DNA of 64,000 nucleotides, from assembly GCA_032173965.1 (NCBI GenBank), contig CM063283.1, positions 16,720,501-16,784,500 of the forward strand. The letters are read 5' to 3'. This stretch comes from Sitta carolinensis. Lineage: Eukaryota; Chordata; Aves; Passeriformes; Sittidae. The notes beneath the pieces were generated by a model. That model was not told the DNA's origin. It made no database searches and worked only from the letters and a program-made list of their open reading frames with translations. Both the position numbers and the translations under genes were made by a program. This document shows positions 10,309 through 23,110 of the stretch, one piece after another (positions within the stretch are counted from its first letter, which is position 1; each line of letters starts with the position of its first letter).

Positions 10309-13300
10309 CCACACGTAAAACACTCTTCTCCTCACTCTCATTTGAGGGGTGTAAACCTGCCCTCACTAAAGCACCTGCTGATTTTGCAGATGGCTGAATT
10401 TTCGAGTCCTTAACCATTAATATTTCAGCGTCTCAGATGTTTACTCATTTCACAAGAGACTATAGGAAGAATTGTTGGATAGCCAGCAAGTAGAGAAGTG
10501 GCTGATGTGATGAACTGCTTTTTCAAGTGATATAGATTATAGAAGTTTGAAAAAGGCATTTTTGCTGCTGTGCTCTGGTTATAACAATTCTTTCAAATTC
10601 TTCTTTATTAAAATAGATAAATTCTGAAGAGGAAATAGCTCAATATATCATTAAGAGTATTTGACACTCCTATGCTGATTTTCTCATAATGGCATTTTGC
10701 AGCTGTAGTTTTATGGAACTAGAGATGAGAGCTGGAAGAACTGTGCTCGGGAGTCAGGACAGAGAAAATTAAGAGTATGGGATCTTGAAATCAAACTTCC
10801 CTAGGCAAGTTTCAGGTCTGAAAATGCTTGCTTACTATGGGAAAGAGAGAAAGTTTTATTTCAACCAGAGTCACTCTGGTCTGTTCCTCTCCAGTCACAG
10901 GGACTGGACAAAAAAGAAAGATTACATCAATTTTAGATAGCATTGGGACTGCAATGGGAATTAATTTTTTGACTGTTCTGGTTTTAATGATGACTTTTTA
11001 AGACTGAAGATAAGCAATTACTCCAACAAAGCAGTCCATTCCATGGAAGGGCTTTGAGAGAAGTGTTATCTTCTGAATTCCTAAAATCTGTATCACAAGT
11101 ACTATTGTAATTTTAAGATTTGAACCAGGCAAGACCAAGGACTGATGTCAGCTTTTTTCACAGAATTTATGCTGAATTTTAATTTCTCCAAGTTCAAAAC
11201 TCCAAGAATTTTAGTTAAAGACTCTTAATTTCTCCCTCATTGGTCTTAATTTCTGAGCTTTAAAAAGTAAAGGGATTTAAGGATATATTTATTTTAAATA
11301 TTTTTATTGCATTCTGTTAAGCCTCCAAGTAAACATTCAAAGACCTGTATTTACAGATGCAGTGCTGAATTATCGCTCAGAGTAAGGAAGACAGCTGAAA
11401 TCCATATGCACATTGCTACTAGGTTTTTGAGTATTGAGGATTAATTTCCTTCCACTTGTCTTAATGTTTCAGTTAAGCACGCTTTTTTATATAATAGACT
11501 GAAGTGTCATTCTTTAAAGAAGAAGCTGTAGAAAAGAGAAAAATGTATGTCAGATTAAGAGAAGAAAAGAGGCATGTGTCGCCTTTGACTCACAATCTGG
11601 ACTTTTGCAGCTCTCCTGTAGTCACGGGTAGGAGACTAAAATAGAAAAAAGGCAACTCAGGAGGAACAAAATTATGCCTTGATGACTCCCCTAAGGGATA
11701 GTTCAAGCTTTAAGTCAGGGCAAAGAACACTGATTCAAATGCAAGGGCCATATCTCTCTCCCTTTTGTTGTATATTTCTCCTCTGAGGTTCCTCTTGCTT
11801 CTGATTTTTGTAAGTGTGCTGCATTTCTTAGTAAAACTGGGAATAAAGACAAAAATAAAAGTGGAAGAGCCATGGTGAATATTTTTTGTTAAGGAGCAAA
11901 CTTTGAAGGGAAATCTGACAGTGAAAATGTGGGGAGCTGGAGCTCATTTCACCCACTATGAAATATCTTCTGTAAGGTAATGATGAAAATGCTTTTAACT
12001 CACAGGATGAGGCTGTGAGTCAGCTAAACCCTCCTGTTCTGATCTAAGAGGGCTATTGTAGTCTTTGGCTGTGAGCCAGCTGTTCCACACGGAAGGCCCG
12101 AATTTGTCTTTCTGGACAAAGCAACTGGATGCAGCTTGCCAGGCAATGGTACGATGGAGTGAGTGAGGGGCCAGTGTGATGATGCAGAACAAATGAGTCC
12201 ATCAGACTCTTTGGTTTATTTGCTTGAGTTTTTTTTCCAAAGGACAGTCACTTTAAAATGTGTTCCATTTCTAATTATGTGGTCTAAAAGATTGAAGCCA
12301 TGTAATCAAAATATTATCTTAATTACACTAATTACAGACCCTTATACTGAGAGAAATCTCAGGATATTTCTAATGTGAGCAGCTAATTAAGGTCTAGTAG
12401 AATAATGCCACTTAATTGCTTATGTTTGTGTGGAGGTATCAAATTAGGAAAAAAACCTTGTATATAACCTGCTAGAATATGGTAAAAAAAAGTCATATTC
12501 TTAAGTGCACTTAAGATAAAATTACAGAATTTAAATCAGTTTATTATCATCAGCCATCAAGGGAAGTATATTTAACTTAGGGTTCTTTATTGAGAACTAT
12601 GATTGATAGAATGTGCTTCTAGATCAGTATGAGGTACTTGATTTGTTAAATAGGGTAAATAAATTTACCTATTTAATATTACAATTAAACAATTGAATAC
12701 TATTTATTTATCACTTGAAAAGCTACTTTGCAGTTTTTTTGCTTTTGCTAAAGAATTAGTTTTGAAACCTTGGGAAGGCAGTCAGTGAAGACAGACTTCT
12801 GATGCCTTGTGGTTGTTCTTTGACTTTGGGAATTCAGTTTAAGCATGCCAGGTCTTTCAAGAGGAAGGTTTGTTAATGCTCTCTTTATGCTACAGGATAC
12901 ACAAAATTTAAAGATTCAACATAAACCCTGCTGGAAAGGACATACCAAAAGGAACATGTGATAAGGAGATAAGGAGTTAGATTTCCCTCAGACCTCTGCC
13001 TTAGGCTTCAAACATTGGTCAGGGGCAAGTTTCCTAAATTAGAGGAGGAGCGGCTGGGTCACTGCCTGCTGATCATCGTGCCCAAAGATTCTGTTCATCC
13101 TTAAAGGCAGAATTAATTCAGAATTTTGGCTTATGGGCCACATCAAAAGTTTGCTTTGGTTGAGAGGAGGAGAAGCTTGAATTTTATTTTACTTTAATTC
13201 AGCTCTTTAGCTTTCAGCTGCTTCCCAAATGTAAATTTAGTAAGAGGTTGAATGTAGAGAGTTTTGGTTAAAACAAGTTGTTTGAGACCTGGCAGTGTCT

Positions 13301-14129
13301 GATTGAAACGGTCCATGGCTCCTTTTAGTCATGGTGACAAGATGGGCAGGTACTGGAATCTTGGCTGCCAGGAATTGTTGGGCTCTGGAGTTATCCCAAG
13401 GCTTTAATTTCTTAGTCCAGCCTCTCCTGAGAAGCCCAGGGTGACGTTTTGGTTCAGCTGTGGCCCTAATCCTGCCCTGAGCAGAGCCAGGGACCCGGGC
13501 CCATCTGCTTTGGCTGGGCTCCATAGGCATCAGCTCGGGATGCTCAAGGACTCTGTATGCCTGGGGGAGGCTGTGCCTGGATGAACCCCCATGGCAGCCC
13601 TACTCCTCTGCTCTGCACCCTCACAGCAGGGGTTGCAAACTGGGTATTGAAACATCTCTCTGCTTAAACAGGGCGTGTTGGAGCGTGGGGAGGAGTCTAC
13701 TGCTGACCAAAGTTGGAGGGAACTTCTTCAGAAAGGGGCTGCATTGTCTTGGAGCAAAAATTTGTGCCATGCCTGCAGCTCCTCAGGCAGTTATCCACAG
13801 CCCTAAAAAGAAAAAAAAAATTATTAAAAATCTTACAAATCTATGCTGTGAAGCAATCTGTTTTCTGGGAAGATCAATACAATACAGGCAAAGGCCTCTC
13901 CTGACACAAACTGAGAATACTGCCTATCCACACCACTTTCTTCTTATGTCTGCAGGAGATTCTGCCCATCTCTATGATGAAGTTTAACAAAGTCATTTTG
14001 ATTGTTGGAAATTGAGGCTTACCATTAGACTCTTTTATCTGTAAGATCCTTGCAGATTAGCACAAAACTTGAGAATACACGTGGCAGGTCTTGGGTGCTA
14101 TATACATGGATGAAAATCACATATAGAAA
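10309..14129. other. Non-coding unique sequence
   Basis: No recognised gene or repeat family. It contains an AT-rich imperfect palindrome (12646-12676) and a GC-richer patch at about 13400-13800. That patch includes GGACCCGGGCCC near 13491 and a 14-base A/G run at 13806-13819. Frames across the patch (for example 97 codons on the minus strand at 13237-13530) show no recognised domain. Confidence 0.5.
12646..12676. repeat. AT-rich imperfect palindrome
   Basis: The left arm TTAAATAGGGTAAAT (12646-12660) pairs with the right arm ATTTACCTATTTAA (12663-12676). The arms are separated by AA, with one bulged G in the left arm. It could extrude as a hairpin or cruciform, and no function is evident. 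Confidence 0.8.
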
Positions 14130-14560
14130 TTACAGAATCATGGAATGGTTTGAGTTGAAAGGGACCTTTGAAGGCTGTCTAGTCCAAATTTCCTGAATTG
14201 AGCAGGGTCACCTGTCACTAGACCAGTTTGATCAGAGCCCTGTCCAATCTGACCATGAATGTTACCAGGAAAGGGGGCATCTACCACCTCTCTGGGAAAC
14301 CTGTTTCAGTGTTTCACCACTCTCATTGTAAGAAATCCCTTCTTTAAAACTAATTTAAATCAAGCCTCCTTCAGTTTCAAAGCACCACCCCACTTTCTGT
14401 CACAACAGTCCCTCCTAAAAAGTCTGTTCCTATCTTTCCTATAGAACCCCTCTAAGGAAAGCCCCATAAAGGTCTCCTTAGAGCCTTATGTTCTCCAGGC
14501 TGAACAACCCCAACTGTTCAAGCCTTTTGTAATCTCTATGAGGTATTAATCTCCAGGACT
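14130..14560 (-). mobile_element. CR1 LINE, 3' end fragment, minus strand
   Basis: The plus strand starts with the reverse complement of the CR1 3' terminus: ACAGAATCATGGAATGGTTT, then GTTGAAAGGGACCTTTGAAGG and a CTAGTCCAA segment. It continues through the GCAGGGTCACCTG, ACCTCTCTGGGAAACCTGTT, AGTGTTTCACCACTCTCATT and GTTCTCCAGGCTGAACAACC blocks that are diagnostic of bird CR1. It fades out after AGCCTTTT near 14520-14560. CR1 copies are usually truncated at the 5' end and lack poly(A) tails, and this copy fits that pattern. Divergence looks moderate, and there is no coding capacity left. Confidence 0.96.
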
Positions 14561-16994
14561 GCTGAGCATCGATGAGAATGACTAGTTTTTCCCTTTCAAT
14601 GAATGTAGCCCTCAAAATGATAGGTAAATTCTTGGCATCTCTTTTGTGTAGGGATTAAGCCAGGAAGGAAGAGTTTTTTCATTAATTTTTAAATTATATT
14701 TCAAAAACTTGTTCTATGTGTTTCATAAACAAGTTACCCCCCCTTTGTGATCATGAGACTACTGTCCATTCATTATTTCTGAATTAATATTAGTACATGG
14801 TTTGGACTGAAGCCCAGCTGGGCATACACACTTTCAGGCCAGCAGCAGTAGATGATGAAACCATTCAATATCTCTGATGACTTAGAGCAGCCATCATGCT
14901 GGCTGCCCACCTAGCCTTTCCAAAGCTTTAGTCTCAGCTCCATTAACACAGAAGTACTCTATTCAATACTACATCTTTCAGGAATTCTTCTTGTCACTTT
15001 TCCCCGTATTTTGAGTGTATTCTGTTGTATTTCTGGCCATGCAGTTGAACCAAACCTACTCACAGCTTACCACCACTGATTGCAGCATTTCTTTTGAAAT
15101 ACTTCAGAACCTGTTTTCAGGTTCAATTTTGTGTTTCTTGGACATAGTCTTATTAAGTGTCATCTCTTCCACACTGAGAACAATTCAAAGCTCAGATCTT
15201 AACTCCAGCTTAATCCTTAGCATCATCTTTCTTCATTGTCATTGTCTCCATGTTTGATGTCTCCCTTCTTTCCTACAACACCTTTCCTTACTCTCCAAGA
15301 TCAGAGCTGTCCTAAGAGAAAACTGTAGTCATTTTTCTTTGATTTCTTAGACTAAGTAGCAATAAAAGCACAGGCTGTGAGCTGAATATTTTCAGGCTTG
15401 ATTAGATTTCAAACACAATTTTTTTTTTAGAATAGCAGCTGTAGGAAACAATAGAAGCCACAGAGGTAAAGGAACAAATTGTTCTGATAACATATTTTAA
15501 AGTACAGTGAGTGTCTGTGAATGTAAAAGCAAAGCCCTGCAGCCTTCTTTTACAATGTCTACATCAAGTCTTCTTTCTCAGAGTGTGTCTTTCAACTATT
15601 CTCAGTCCTTCTATTTATATACAAAACAACCAAAACTGTTCTTGTCAAGTCTAGAGCTTACCTCTGTACATAGTAGTATTGTTATTTTGGGACTTCATGG
15701 ATTTTAGTATTCACAGAAACAGTTTATTCTTCTCCAACATCTTTCTAGATGAGAAAGTGTGAGTGTAAAATTATCAGTGGCTAGAACTTCAGCTGTGAAG
15801 GACCTTGAATTGACTTGGCTGCTGGGTTAACATCCAGTCTTTCATGCATAATTCAAGCTGTCTTGGTAGTGTGATGGTTCCTTGAGAATACATTCTTGGT
15901 TGTAACTGACACATGCAGTTGTCACTTACATACTCAACTTTTCATGATAGAAATGCAACAGAACATTTTGGAAGTCCTCTGGTGCTAATCTCCTCATCTT
16001 ATTAAAGTTGCATTTTTTCCACGACTGAAATGAACATCAGGAATGTGAAGAATAGAGTCAGTAATTGAGACTGTTCATGTAACCCTACAGCTCCATTTGT
16101 GGTGTACATTCCTCTGTTGTGATTTGATGGGTCCTTGTGGTACCAGATGATATGCCAGGTCTTGGTTTTTGGGAAACAGGTCACCAGGGGCCAAATTTCC
16201 AGAACTATTCTTACAGCCGCAGCCTTATTGCTGTTCACTTCCAAAGGACTGCTCAAGAGAGCTGTGACCTGAGCAAGCTTCTTTGTAGGTTGGATCTGGA
16301 ACAAGTTTGCTGAGCATACATTTTTTACAAAAAATAGGAAAGTTTTTCAGAGCCATGTAGGACATTGTAGTGGCCCTCTGAGCCTCCATCTGGGACCCAT
16401 GGTCTCTGTTCTATGGAGTGTTCCTGATAAAGTAAATCAGATAATGATGCTTTTAGTTGGCATTGCTGGTAATTGGAAACCTCAGTAAGCCTGCAGTAAA
16501 TAAAAGGTTAAACAGTGAGCCTCAGAAAAAGATAGTTAGGATGTAATTGTTGTTAGTCCACTTTGAATGAGCCTTTATCACTTCATAACATTTCAGTGAG
16601 AGGCTCAGCACTATTGTCAATGTGTTTAATACCATGTCTTTTTTTTCTTAATACTCTAAATTCATAATTTTGACAACTGCAATTACTCATCCAGTTTAAT
16701 TTAGTCTGTTTAAATACACTGGAGATTTTATTATTTGCTTGCCCTCACACTTGTCTAATTCAAAAGTTACAGAAAACTGAATATTTCTGTGTTTATGGTC
16801 TCTATAGTTGGGTGATGTCAGTTCTCACATTCTGTAAAATTTTAGTAAAGGAATTTAGGATTAAGCTTGTTATTAAGTGTGGGATGATTCCTGCTATTAA
16901 TATCAGTATTATGTTACTTTTGCCAAGAACATTCAAGTCAACAAACCTGAAAAGAACACAAGGAAATGACTAACAGTTAAGCATTGAGTTGTTG
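14561..16994. other. Non-coding unique sequence
   Basis: No recognised gene or repeat. An AT-rich stretch at about 16560-16780 has many homeodomain-like AATT cores and resembles conserved non-coding DNA in composition, but I cannot test this. Short open frames (for example 100 codons on the minus strand at 16002-16304) match nothing I know. Confidence 0.5.
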
Positions 16995-17620
16995 AAAAAA
17001 AGATTATGTCAGACCAATCTAATTTTCTTCTCAAATTCCCTCCAGTAAGTGACGTTGTGGTTAGAAAAGAGATGGTAGGTGCCACAGACCCTGACTTTGC
17101 TCAGGCTTTGTACACTATCTTATATGACAGTCTCATTAGCAGACTTGGGAAACATAATGTGGAAGAAATTAATAAGGAGGATACAAGGCTGTTTTGAAAA
17201 TTGTAGAGCACTGTTAGAGATCAACTGTCAAAAGGAAAGAAAGAACTGACTCGGATTCTGCAAGGAGCTGCCTAGGCTCTAATACAACTCAACACATTTA
17301 TTAATTACCTAGATGATGGAATAGCCTGTGTGTTATCAGATTTGAAGCTAGGATGGACTCCAAGAATGACAGAAGACAAGGTCAAAAATGAAAATGATCT
17401 CTACAAAAGGAAGAAACTGGCTGTAACAAATAAGATGCTACTCAAGAGGGAGGAATTAATGATCAATCCTACAGCATAATCTTGGAGGGGTTCACAACTG
17501 AGAGGCAATCAACAGTTATATTGATGAGAAGGCAAGCATCCCCTGTGGTGTATACTGAGTGTTGCATGTTGTCTGCTCAGCACTAGTAGGTCCTGAAGCA
17601 CAAGAAGGTTTCAGGTAGAT
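16995..17620 (+). mobile_element. Ancient CR1/L3-type LINE relic (reverse transcriptase region)
   Basis: The sequence follows the order of the CR1 family ORF2 region in degraded form. GTCAGACCAATCTAATTTTC is at about 17010. A translated stretch at 17006-17194 contains DFAQALYTILYDSLISRLGK, which mirrors the reverse-transcriptase DF.KAFDTV.HD.LI.KL motif. Next comes TTATTAATTACCTAGATGATGGAATAG (about 17299-17325), equivalent to the N(D/Y)LDDG segment, and then the AAATGAAAATGATCT-type block. Frames are broken by stops and indels, so it is inactive. It is much more diverged than the other CR1 copies in the window. The 3' boundary is unclear. Confidence 0.8.
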
Positions 17621-20289
17621 ATTAGAAGAACTACTTTTGCCATGTCCATGTTGTGCACAGAAACAGATTTCCTGCCCAAGTTATGGCAGGCAGTAAGAAG
17701 TTTTATAAGCAGGAAGCAGAAGGAGCTTCCAATAGGGTGGGAGGATGGACTTAAGGAGGATCCTGTCATCTGCCCTGCTCTCCTGCCTGTTTCTGGCTTC
17801 TCTAAGGAAGGCCTGCAAGAATCAATTACCTGGATCAGGGACAAGGCTCATGCTAGACATTAATCATACCCTGGAAGAAACTTATACCACAATTGCCCCA
17901 AATATATATTTTACCTCAGTCTGCTGATCACGGGGCTTCCCAAGACTGGAGTAAAAAAGATCATCCAAAGTTATGTAGGAAATGCCATATGCTGACAATT
18001 CATGCATTCATGGTTACAAAAACATGACTGAAGAAATTCCCTAAAATAAATTCTGTAATGTTTCAAATGCTTGTTGTAAATGCAGTGAAAGCATAATTGG
18101 AGATTTAAGAATTGAAAAGTTGAATTCATGGCAAATTAGGTATTTCTGTAGTCTTGAATTGTGTAGTCAAATAGGTATCTGACAAAAGAAGGATCTTCTC
18201 TCCCTAATCCTAAATTAAATACTGACATTACTAGATCATCTAATATCTTTAAATGATATAGAGGGACAATATATTACCCTTTGAATTTTCTTTGCTTATT
18301 GAAAGTCCATTCTCTTTTACAGGGACTTTTTATTGAATTATTAGAACAATGCACCACACACGTTTTCCATAAAAATGTTATTGTAATTATTCTTAGGAAA
18401 AAATTATAACAAAACTCACATAAAGCAAAGTTTATGCTCTGTGATTTCAGCTGTTGGCTTTGAAGTTGCCTTTGGTTGTAAAGCTTTATAAACTATGTGT
18501 CCTGGTGATGGTGGGAGGCAATACACCTCAGCACCCTCTTACTGTAAATTATAAGAGAATCATCCCCTTCTTTCTCACTCTCACTAGTCTAAAGTGCAGC
18601 TGGCCACACTGCTCTGTCTGTGTTCACCCTTGCTTCGGTGTCTGTGAGTGGATTGGGGTTTAGCTGTCTCCTAGAACACAAATAACTCTCCATGGCTGCA
18701 GGCATGGCAGAATCGAGGGCATTTTAATTAACTGATAACTAACAAATCTGGAAAGAAAACCAAGCAATGCACTTGAGAAGATGATGTAGTATAGCAGAAT
18801 CGTAGATCATTAATTAAAGGTGATAATAATGTGTACAGTATCTTTAGTCCCACATCTGAGTGTTTTGAAAGTTGTTGAAAAGAAGAAAGTGACAGGATTT
18901 TTTTACTGTTGCTTTGACAATGCATAGGTCAGGATTTCAGGATTTCTGCACCATGATTATAAAACCCTGTTGACTTTTGAGGTTAAAAAATTAGCAGAAG
19001 AATTTCCTGCAGTTTCTGAACAGGCTGAAACAGTTTTAAATATATACAAAATATATACTGACTTAAGAAATCGAAACTTTTCTCCAGACTATGTCTTCAC
19101 CTTTAATCCCATCTCTTTTAAAGTATGTTTTTTTAATAATAAATTCTATGTTCCTTTCAAAATAAAGGAATCTTTTTTTCGGTACCATCTGACGGGCCTG
19201 TCTATGCCTGGCATATAATGCAGTTAATTTTATATGTGACTAGTAACACCAGTTATTCTCCTGAATAACTGTGACATCTATATGAAGAAGACTTTCATGT
19301 CTTAGTTGCTTTACCCTGAAATTAGCACAAGCAGATGGGCCCTGAGCAGATAGTGAAGCTGACATGAGGTAAAAGAGGAGACCACTAATGCAGTCAGCAG
19401 CATGTAGTGTGTAAGAAACTATTTTTTTTGATTGAAATAATTTATTTCTCTTTCCAGTCAATTTGCTCTTTTAATATACCATGGTTGGCTGATGTGAGAA
19501 GGATACCAGCTTAGTTGTATAATACCTGTAATTTGGTAAGCTGTAATGATGAAGCTGTAAGGTAAATTACTGTCTAATATCAAGAACATAAAGATATTGC
19601 CTAATTATAAAGTGAAGTAGAAACTTTATTGTGGGCTTTCTTTATAGTTATGGATAAACTGTTAATTGCATATATCCCTGAGTATATGGGGAAGAAGATA
19701 GTGTTTACTTTTAATTTTGGAGTTCAAGTGAATTTTAAATAGTCTTTGTTTCAGAAATACCTTGTGTATAGGTTACATTACCTTCATCCAACCCAGACAA
19801 TATCAACAACTTCCAGCCTTGTATGGGAAGTAGTTCAGCACTAAATGTCATTTGCAGTCTATGTCATATGAAGAAGAGGGATTTGATTGGGGATTTGGGG
19901 GAGGGAAAGCAGTTCTGTAATAGTTGTGGCTTTGTAGTGGCTGTTTCTTGATGCTGGATGGCTGTTTGACTGCTTCATACTTGCACCTTCATCTGACAGT
20001 TCCTCCAGGAGGTGCATCACAGGAATGAAAGCAGCCTGTTGTTGGCAAAGATAGCTTGACCTCATTACTGGGGCAGACAGGTGTATTCTTTAATTACAGC
20101 CCTAAAGCCTTAGGAAGCCCTGGACTTTTTCCAACATCAGCTGGGATTAGCCTAGCCCTTTGATGTTGCTGTAGACGTCCCATGGAGACTCTAGTGGAAG
20201 AGGGTGAGTGAATGCTGACTGGCTATGGTCCTAGGTTTCTTGGGCGAGACATCTGTGAGAATGATTTGTGTGGGAGAAATTGGACCAAA
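17621..20289. other. Non-coding unique sequence
   Basis: No recognised gene or repeat. The first 250 bases might include further decayed LINE sequence, but I cannot align it by eye. Open frames are all under 85 codons. Confidence 0.5.
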
Positions 20290-20560
20290 AAGGAAAACTG
20301 TTTCATGCTAATTGCAATTTCCATTGGTAAACCTGGAGGTGAGCTGCCACTGACAGGCTCTTAAACTAATTAACCAAACAGTCCAGTACCCCATGCTGTG
20401 TAATGTTACACAACTATGCATAAACAACTCTGCTGAAGATTTATTCCGACCCCAAACTTCCAACAGGCTCTGCTGAAGTTAAACAGGCTGTTTGAAGTGT
20501 CATGATGATCTGCAGTCCTCCTGTCTGATGCACTACATGCTTGACTCTAATTAACAGTAA
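20290..20560. promoter_or_regulatory. Candidate regulatory element with POU/homeodomain motifs
   Basis: The 270-bp stretch carries an octamer-like ATGCTAAT (20305-20312), a CCATTGG (about 20321-20327), two TAATTA homeodomain cores (20367-20372 and 20548-20553) and a POU-like ATGCATAA (20416-20423). The clustering is visible in the sequence. The regulatory role is inference, because AT-rich DNA throws up such cores by chance. Confidence 0.25.
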
Positions 20561-23020
20561 TCAAATAAGGAAAACCCTAATCAGCATTCAGCAGCTATTA
20601 CCCTCAGCTTAGCAGAGAGAAAACATAATTTCAGAAGAGAAATAAACATGTGGTATTGTGTGGAACTATAATAAATCCTTTTAAGTGGCATTATGAAAAA
20701 AATGTATTGTTGTAATATGCCATTAAACAGTGAACTAAGTCCACAGGGGATAAAATGAAGGGGTTGGGGAGGAAGGAAATCCCATGATATCCAGAGTTGG
20801 CTTCCATTGAGTCTTGTTTTTGGAATGTAAGCAGCATTTTTCATCTCTCCTGATGTAAGATATAGAAAGTGTCAGTTATTCTGCACTCTTGGGAAATACA
20901 GGCAAAATGTTATATTCTAAAGAATTATCCTCCTCTTTCTTAAAATGCTACCATACATAGCTCATTGCAGTCTATAAATACTTATGATTTTGTAATGGGG
21001 CCTTAGGAGGACGGTTCACACAGGTATCCGTACCCACTACATTATGGTTTGATCTATATGCTCTGCTTCTCACCTTCATAGGATCTTAAGCCTTTTAAAA
21101 CTTTTCAGGGTGGTAGCAAAGTGGTCTATTAGATAATGTTCATCACTGGATAAGAGCTTTGAGCCATGAGTCCCTGTACCTTTATGCTGTACTGCTTCTT
21201 GATGCATGAAGAATGTCCAGAGAAGAGAAAGATTTTCAGAAGAGGCCTATGGTCACTACAGTTACCTGAAAGTTTACTATGGTCTAGAAGATAGAGATGC
21301 TTTCAAGGAATCATTTTCTTCTTTGAGTGACTACAGATGATGAGATTCCTGACCTGCCTGGGCATCCAAAGAAGACAGCCTTTGATTGTCAGTTGTTCGT
21401 TCCTTGCCCACAGGTCTATATTCTTTTTACTGTTTCTGAATAATTGTTTTGCATCAAGTCTTTTGAACCCACTCTCAAAAAGACATTGCAGATGTCTGGC
21501 AGCTTCAAGTTCTTTTTCTCCTTTCCCTGTATTCCCAAGGATATAAATGGATGCTCTGTGAATGAAAGCCTTTATTTCCTCTTAAGTACCATGGGTTTGT
21601 GCATAACTGTAAGCAATTTCTCTCCTGACTGTGCAATTTCCCTTGGTGATGTTTAAAGGAACATTTTTAAATTCTATTTTTAAACTGTTAGAAATAGCTC
21701 TCCAGAGCTTCCACTGCTGAATACTAATAACTTTTTATATTAGCATAAAAGGATATCTTTATCAAAGATCACCGTTTTAGGGGAAAATAGTAGTATATGT
21801 ATCTCAAGTGGCACGGGGAAGCTGTTCTTAGGCTTATGGAGACTTTTGTCCTTTTTTCAGCTTCCATAGTTTTGTCAATGCTAAATTAAATTAAATATGC
21901 CAAAGGAGCTGGGGTGAGTTTTTGCTAATGTGCATACAAGCCTTTTCAGAAGGTGTTAGAGAATGCTGATTTCTCCTAGATGCATGCAATTTTAACACCT
22001 GCTCGTTCTGAAACTTAGATTGCTTTGTCCTAGGACTGTTTATCACTGAAGCTGTTGTTGGTGACTGTGGTATTTTTACATGAGCCCATATGGCTGCAGA
22101 GAGATGTACATAATGGAATAAAGGGCAAATAGTGTTCTGGAAAACCCAGACTGCTGTTCAATACGTCTGGAAATCACGTAGCAGCAGGCAGAGTTCAATT
22201 AAATCGTCTTGGGTTTGTGTAGGAAAAGGATTTCCAACCACTGTCTTGCCCCTAAAGATCAGCTTTCTTGTTTACCTCAAGCATATAACTCATCGAATAA
22301 AACCTAAGGTGATCCTGGTAGGTCAGTATGTATCCTTCATCCCTGAAAGCTAAGTAGTCCTGTCACACAGGAGCCCTGGAAGCTGTACCTGGTGTGACCT
22401 TTTTCCACACTGTGTTGCACAAGTGTTGTGAATCTCCAGCTAAACCCAAGTATGACTGAGTAGGGAGAAAATGCATCTTCTATCGTTCAATCCACCCATT
22501 GCTTTCAGGATTCCTTTAGAAATATGTTTTGTACAGTGAGCTGCAGAAGTTAGGGGAATGAGTTGAAGCTGCTAATATGCTTGGAATATTTGGAGAAATA
22601 TTTATTTCACAGGTACATTACAGGCTGGATATTGTCAAACACTGCATATTTCCAGGAATCTGTAGGACCTAAACACATTCATTATTGCTCCTCTTTCATC
22701 ACACCACTAGATATTTAAGATTTTGAAGATAAGTGAAACCTAATCCACACATCCAGCAATACTTTTGGCCTTTTAAATTTCTTCTCCTGCAACTCAGGTG
22801 CCTAATGTTTCTAGTCTGCAAGATTTCACTGGGATCTAAAATGTAGGTGATGTGTGAAGTGGTCCCAAGGAGGAGCTGAGGCTCTTGTGAGTGCCATCTG
22901 CCATCACTGGTGGAGTTTTACTGCCTAGTAGCAGGACAGATTGTCAGCATCCCCTCGCTGAGTTCGTACCCTGGTTGAAATCAAGGTACCAGCACCCAGC
23001 CATGATTCATGTTGGCACAG
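20561..23020. other. Non-coding unique sequence
   Basis: No recognised gene, repeat or RNA. Short frames are without recognisable domains. Confidence 0.5.
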
Positions 23021-23110
23021 GAGTGGCTGCACTGCGGGGACGGCTGCATCACCCGCGCGTGCCGCGCTGGGGTGGGATGGGGGAAGCAGCTGGAATCAGC
23101 CACTTCTGCT
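23021..23110. other. Small CpG-rich patch
   Basis: At least seven CpG dinucleotides fall within about 50 bases (GCGGGGACGG, then CACCCGCGCGTGCCGCGC), in a region otherwise very poor in CpG. The patch is too short for a standard CpG island. It could be a residual hypomethylated regulatory site, part of an old GC-rich insert, or chance. Confidence 0.7.
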
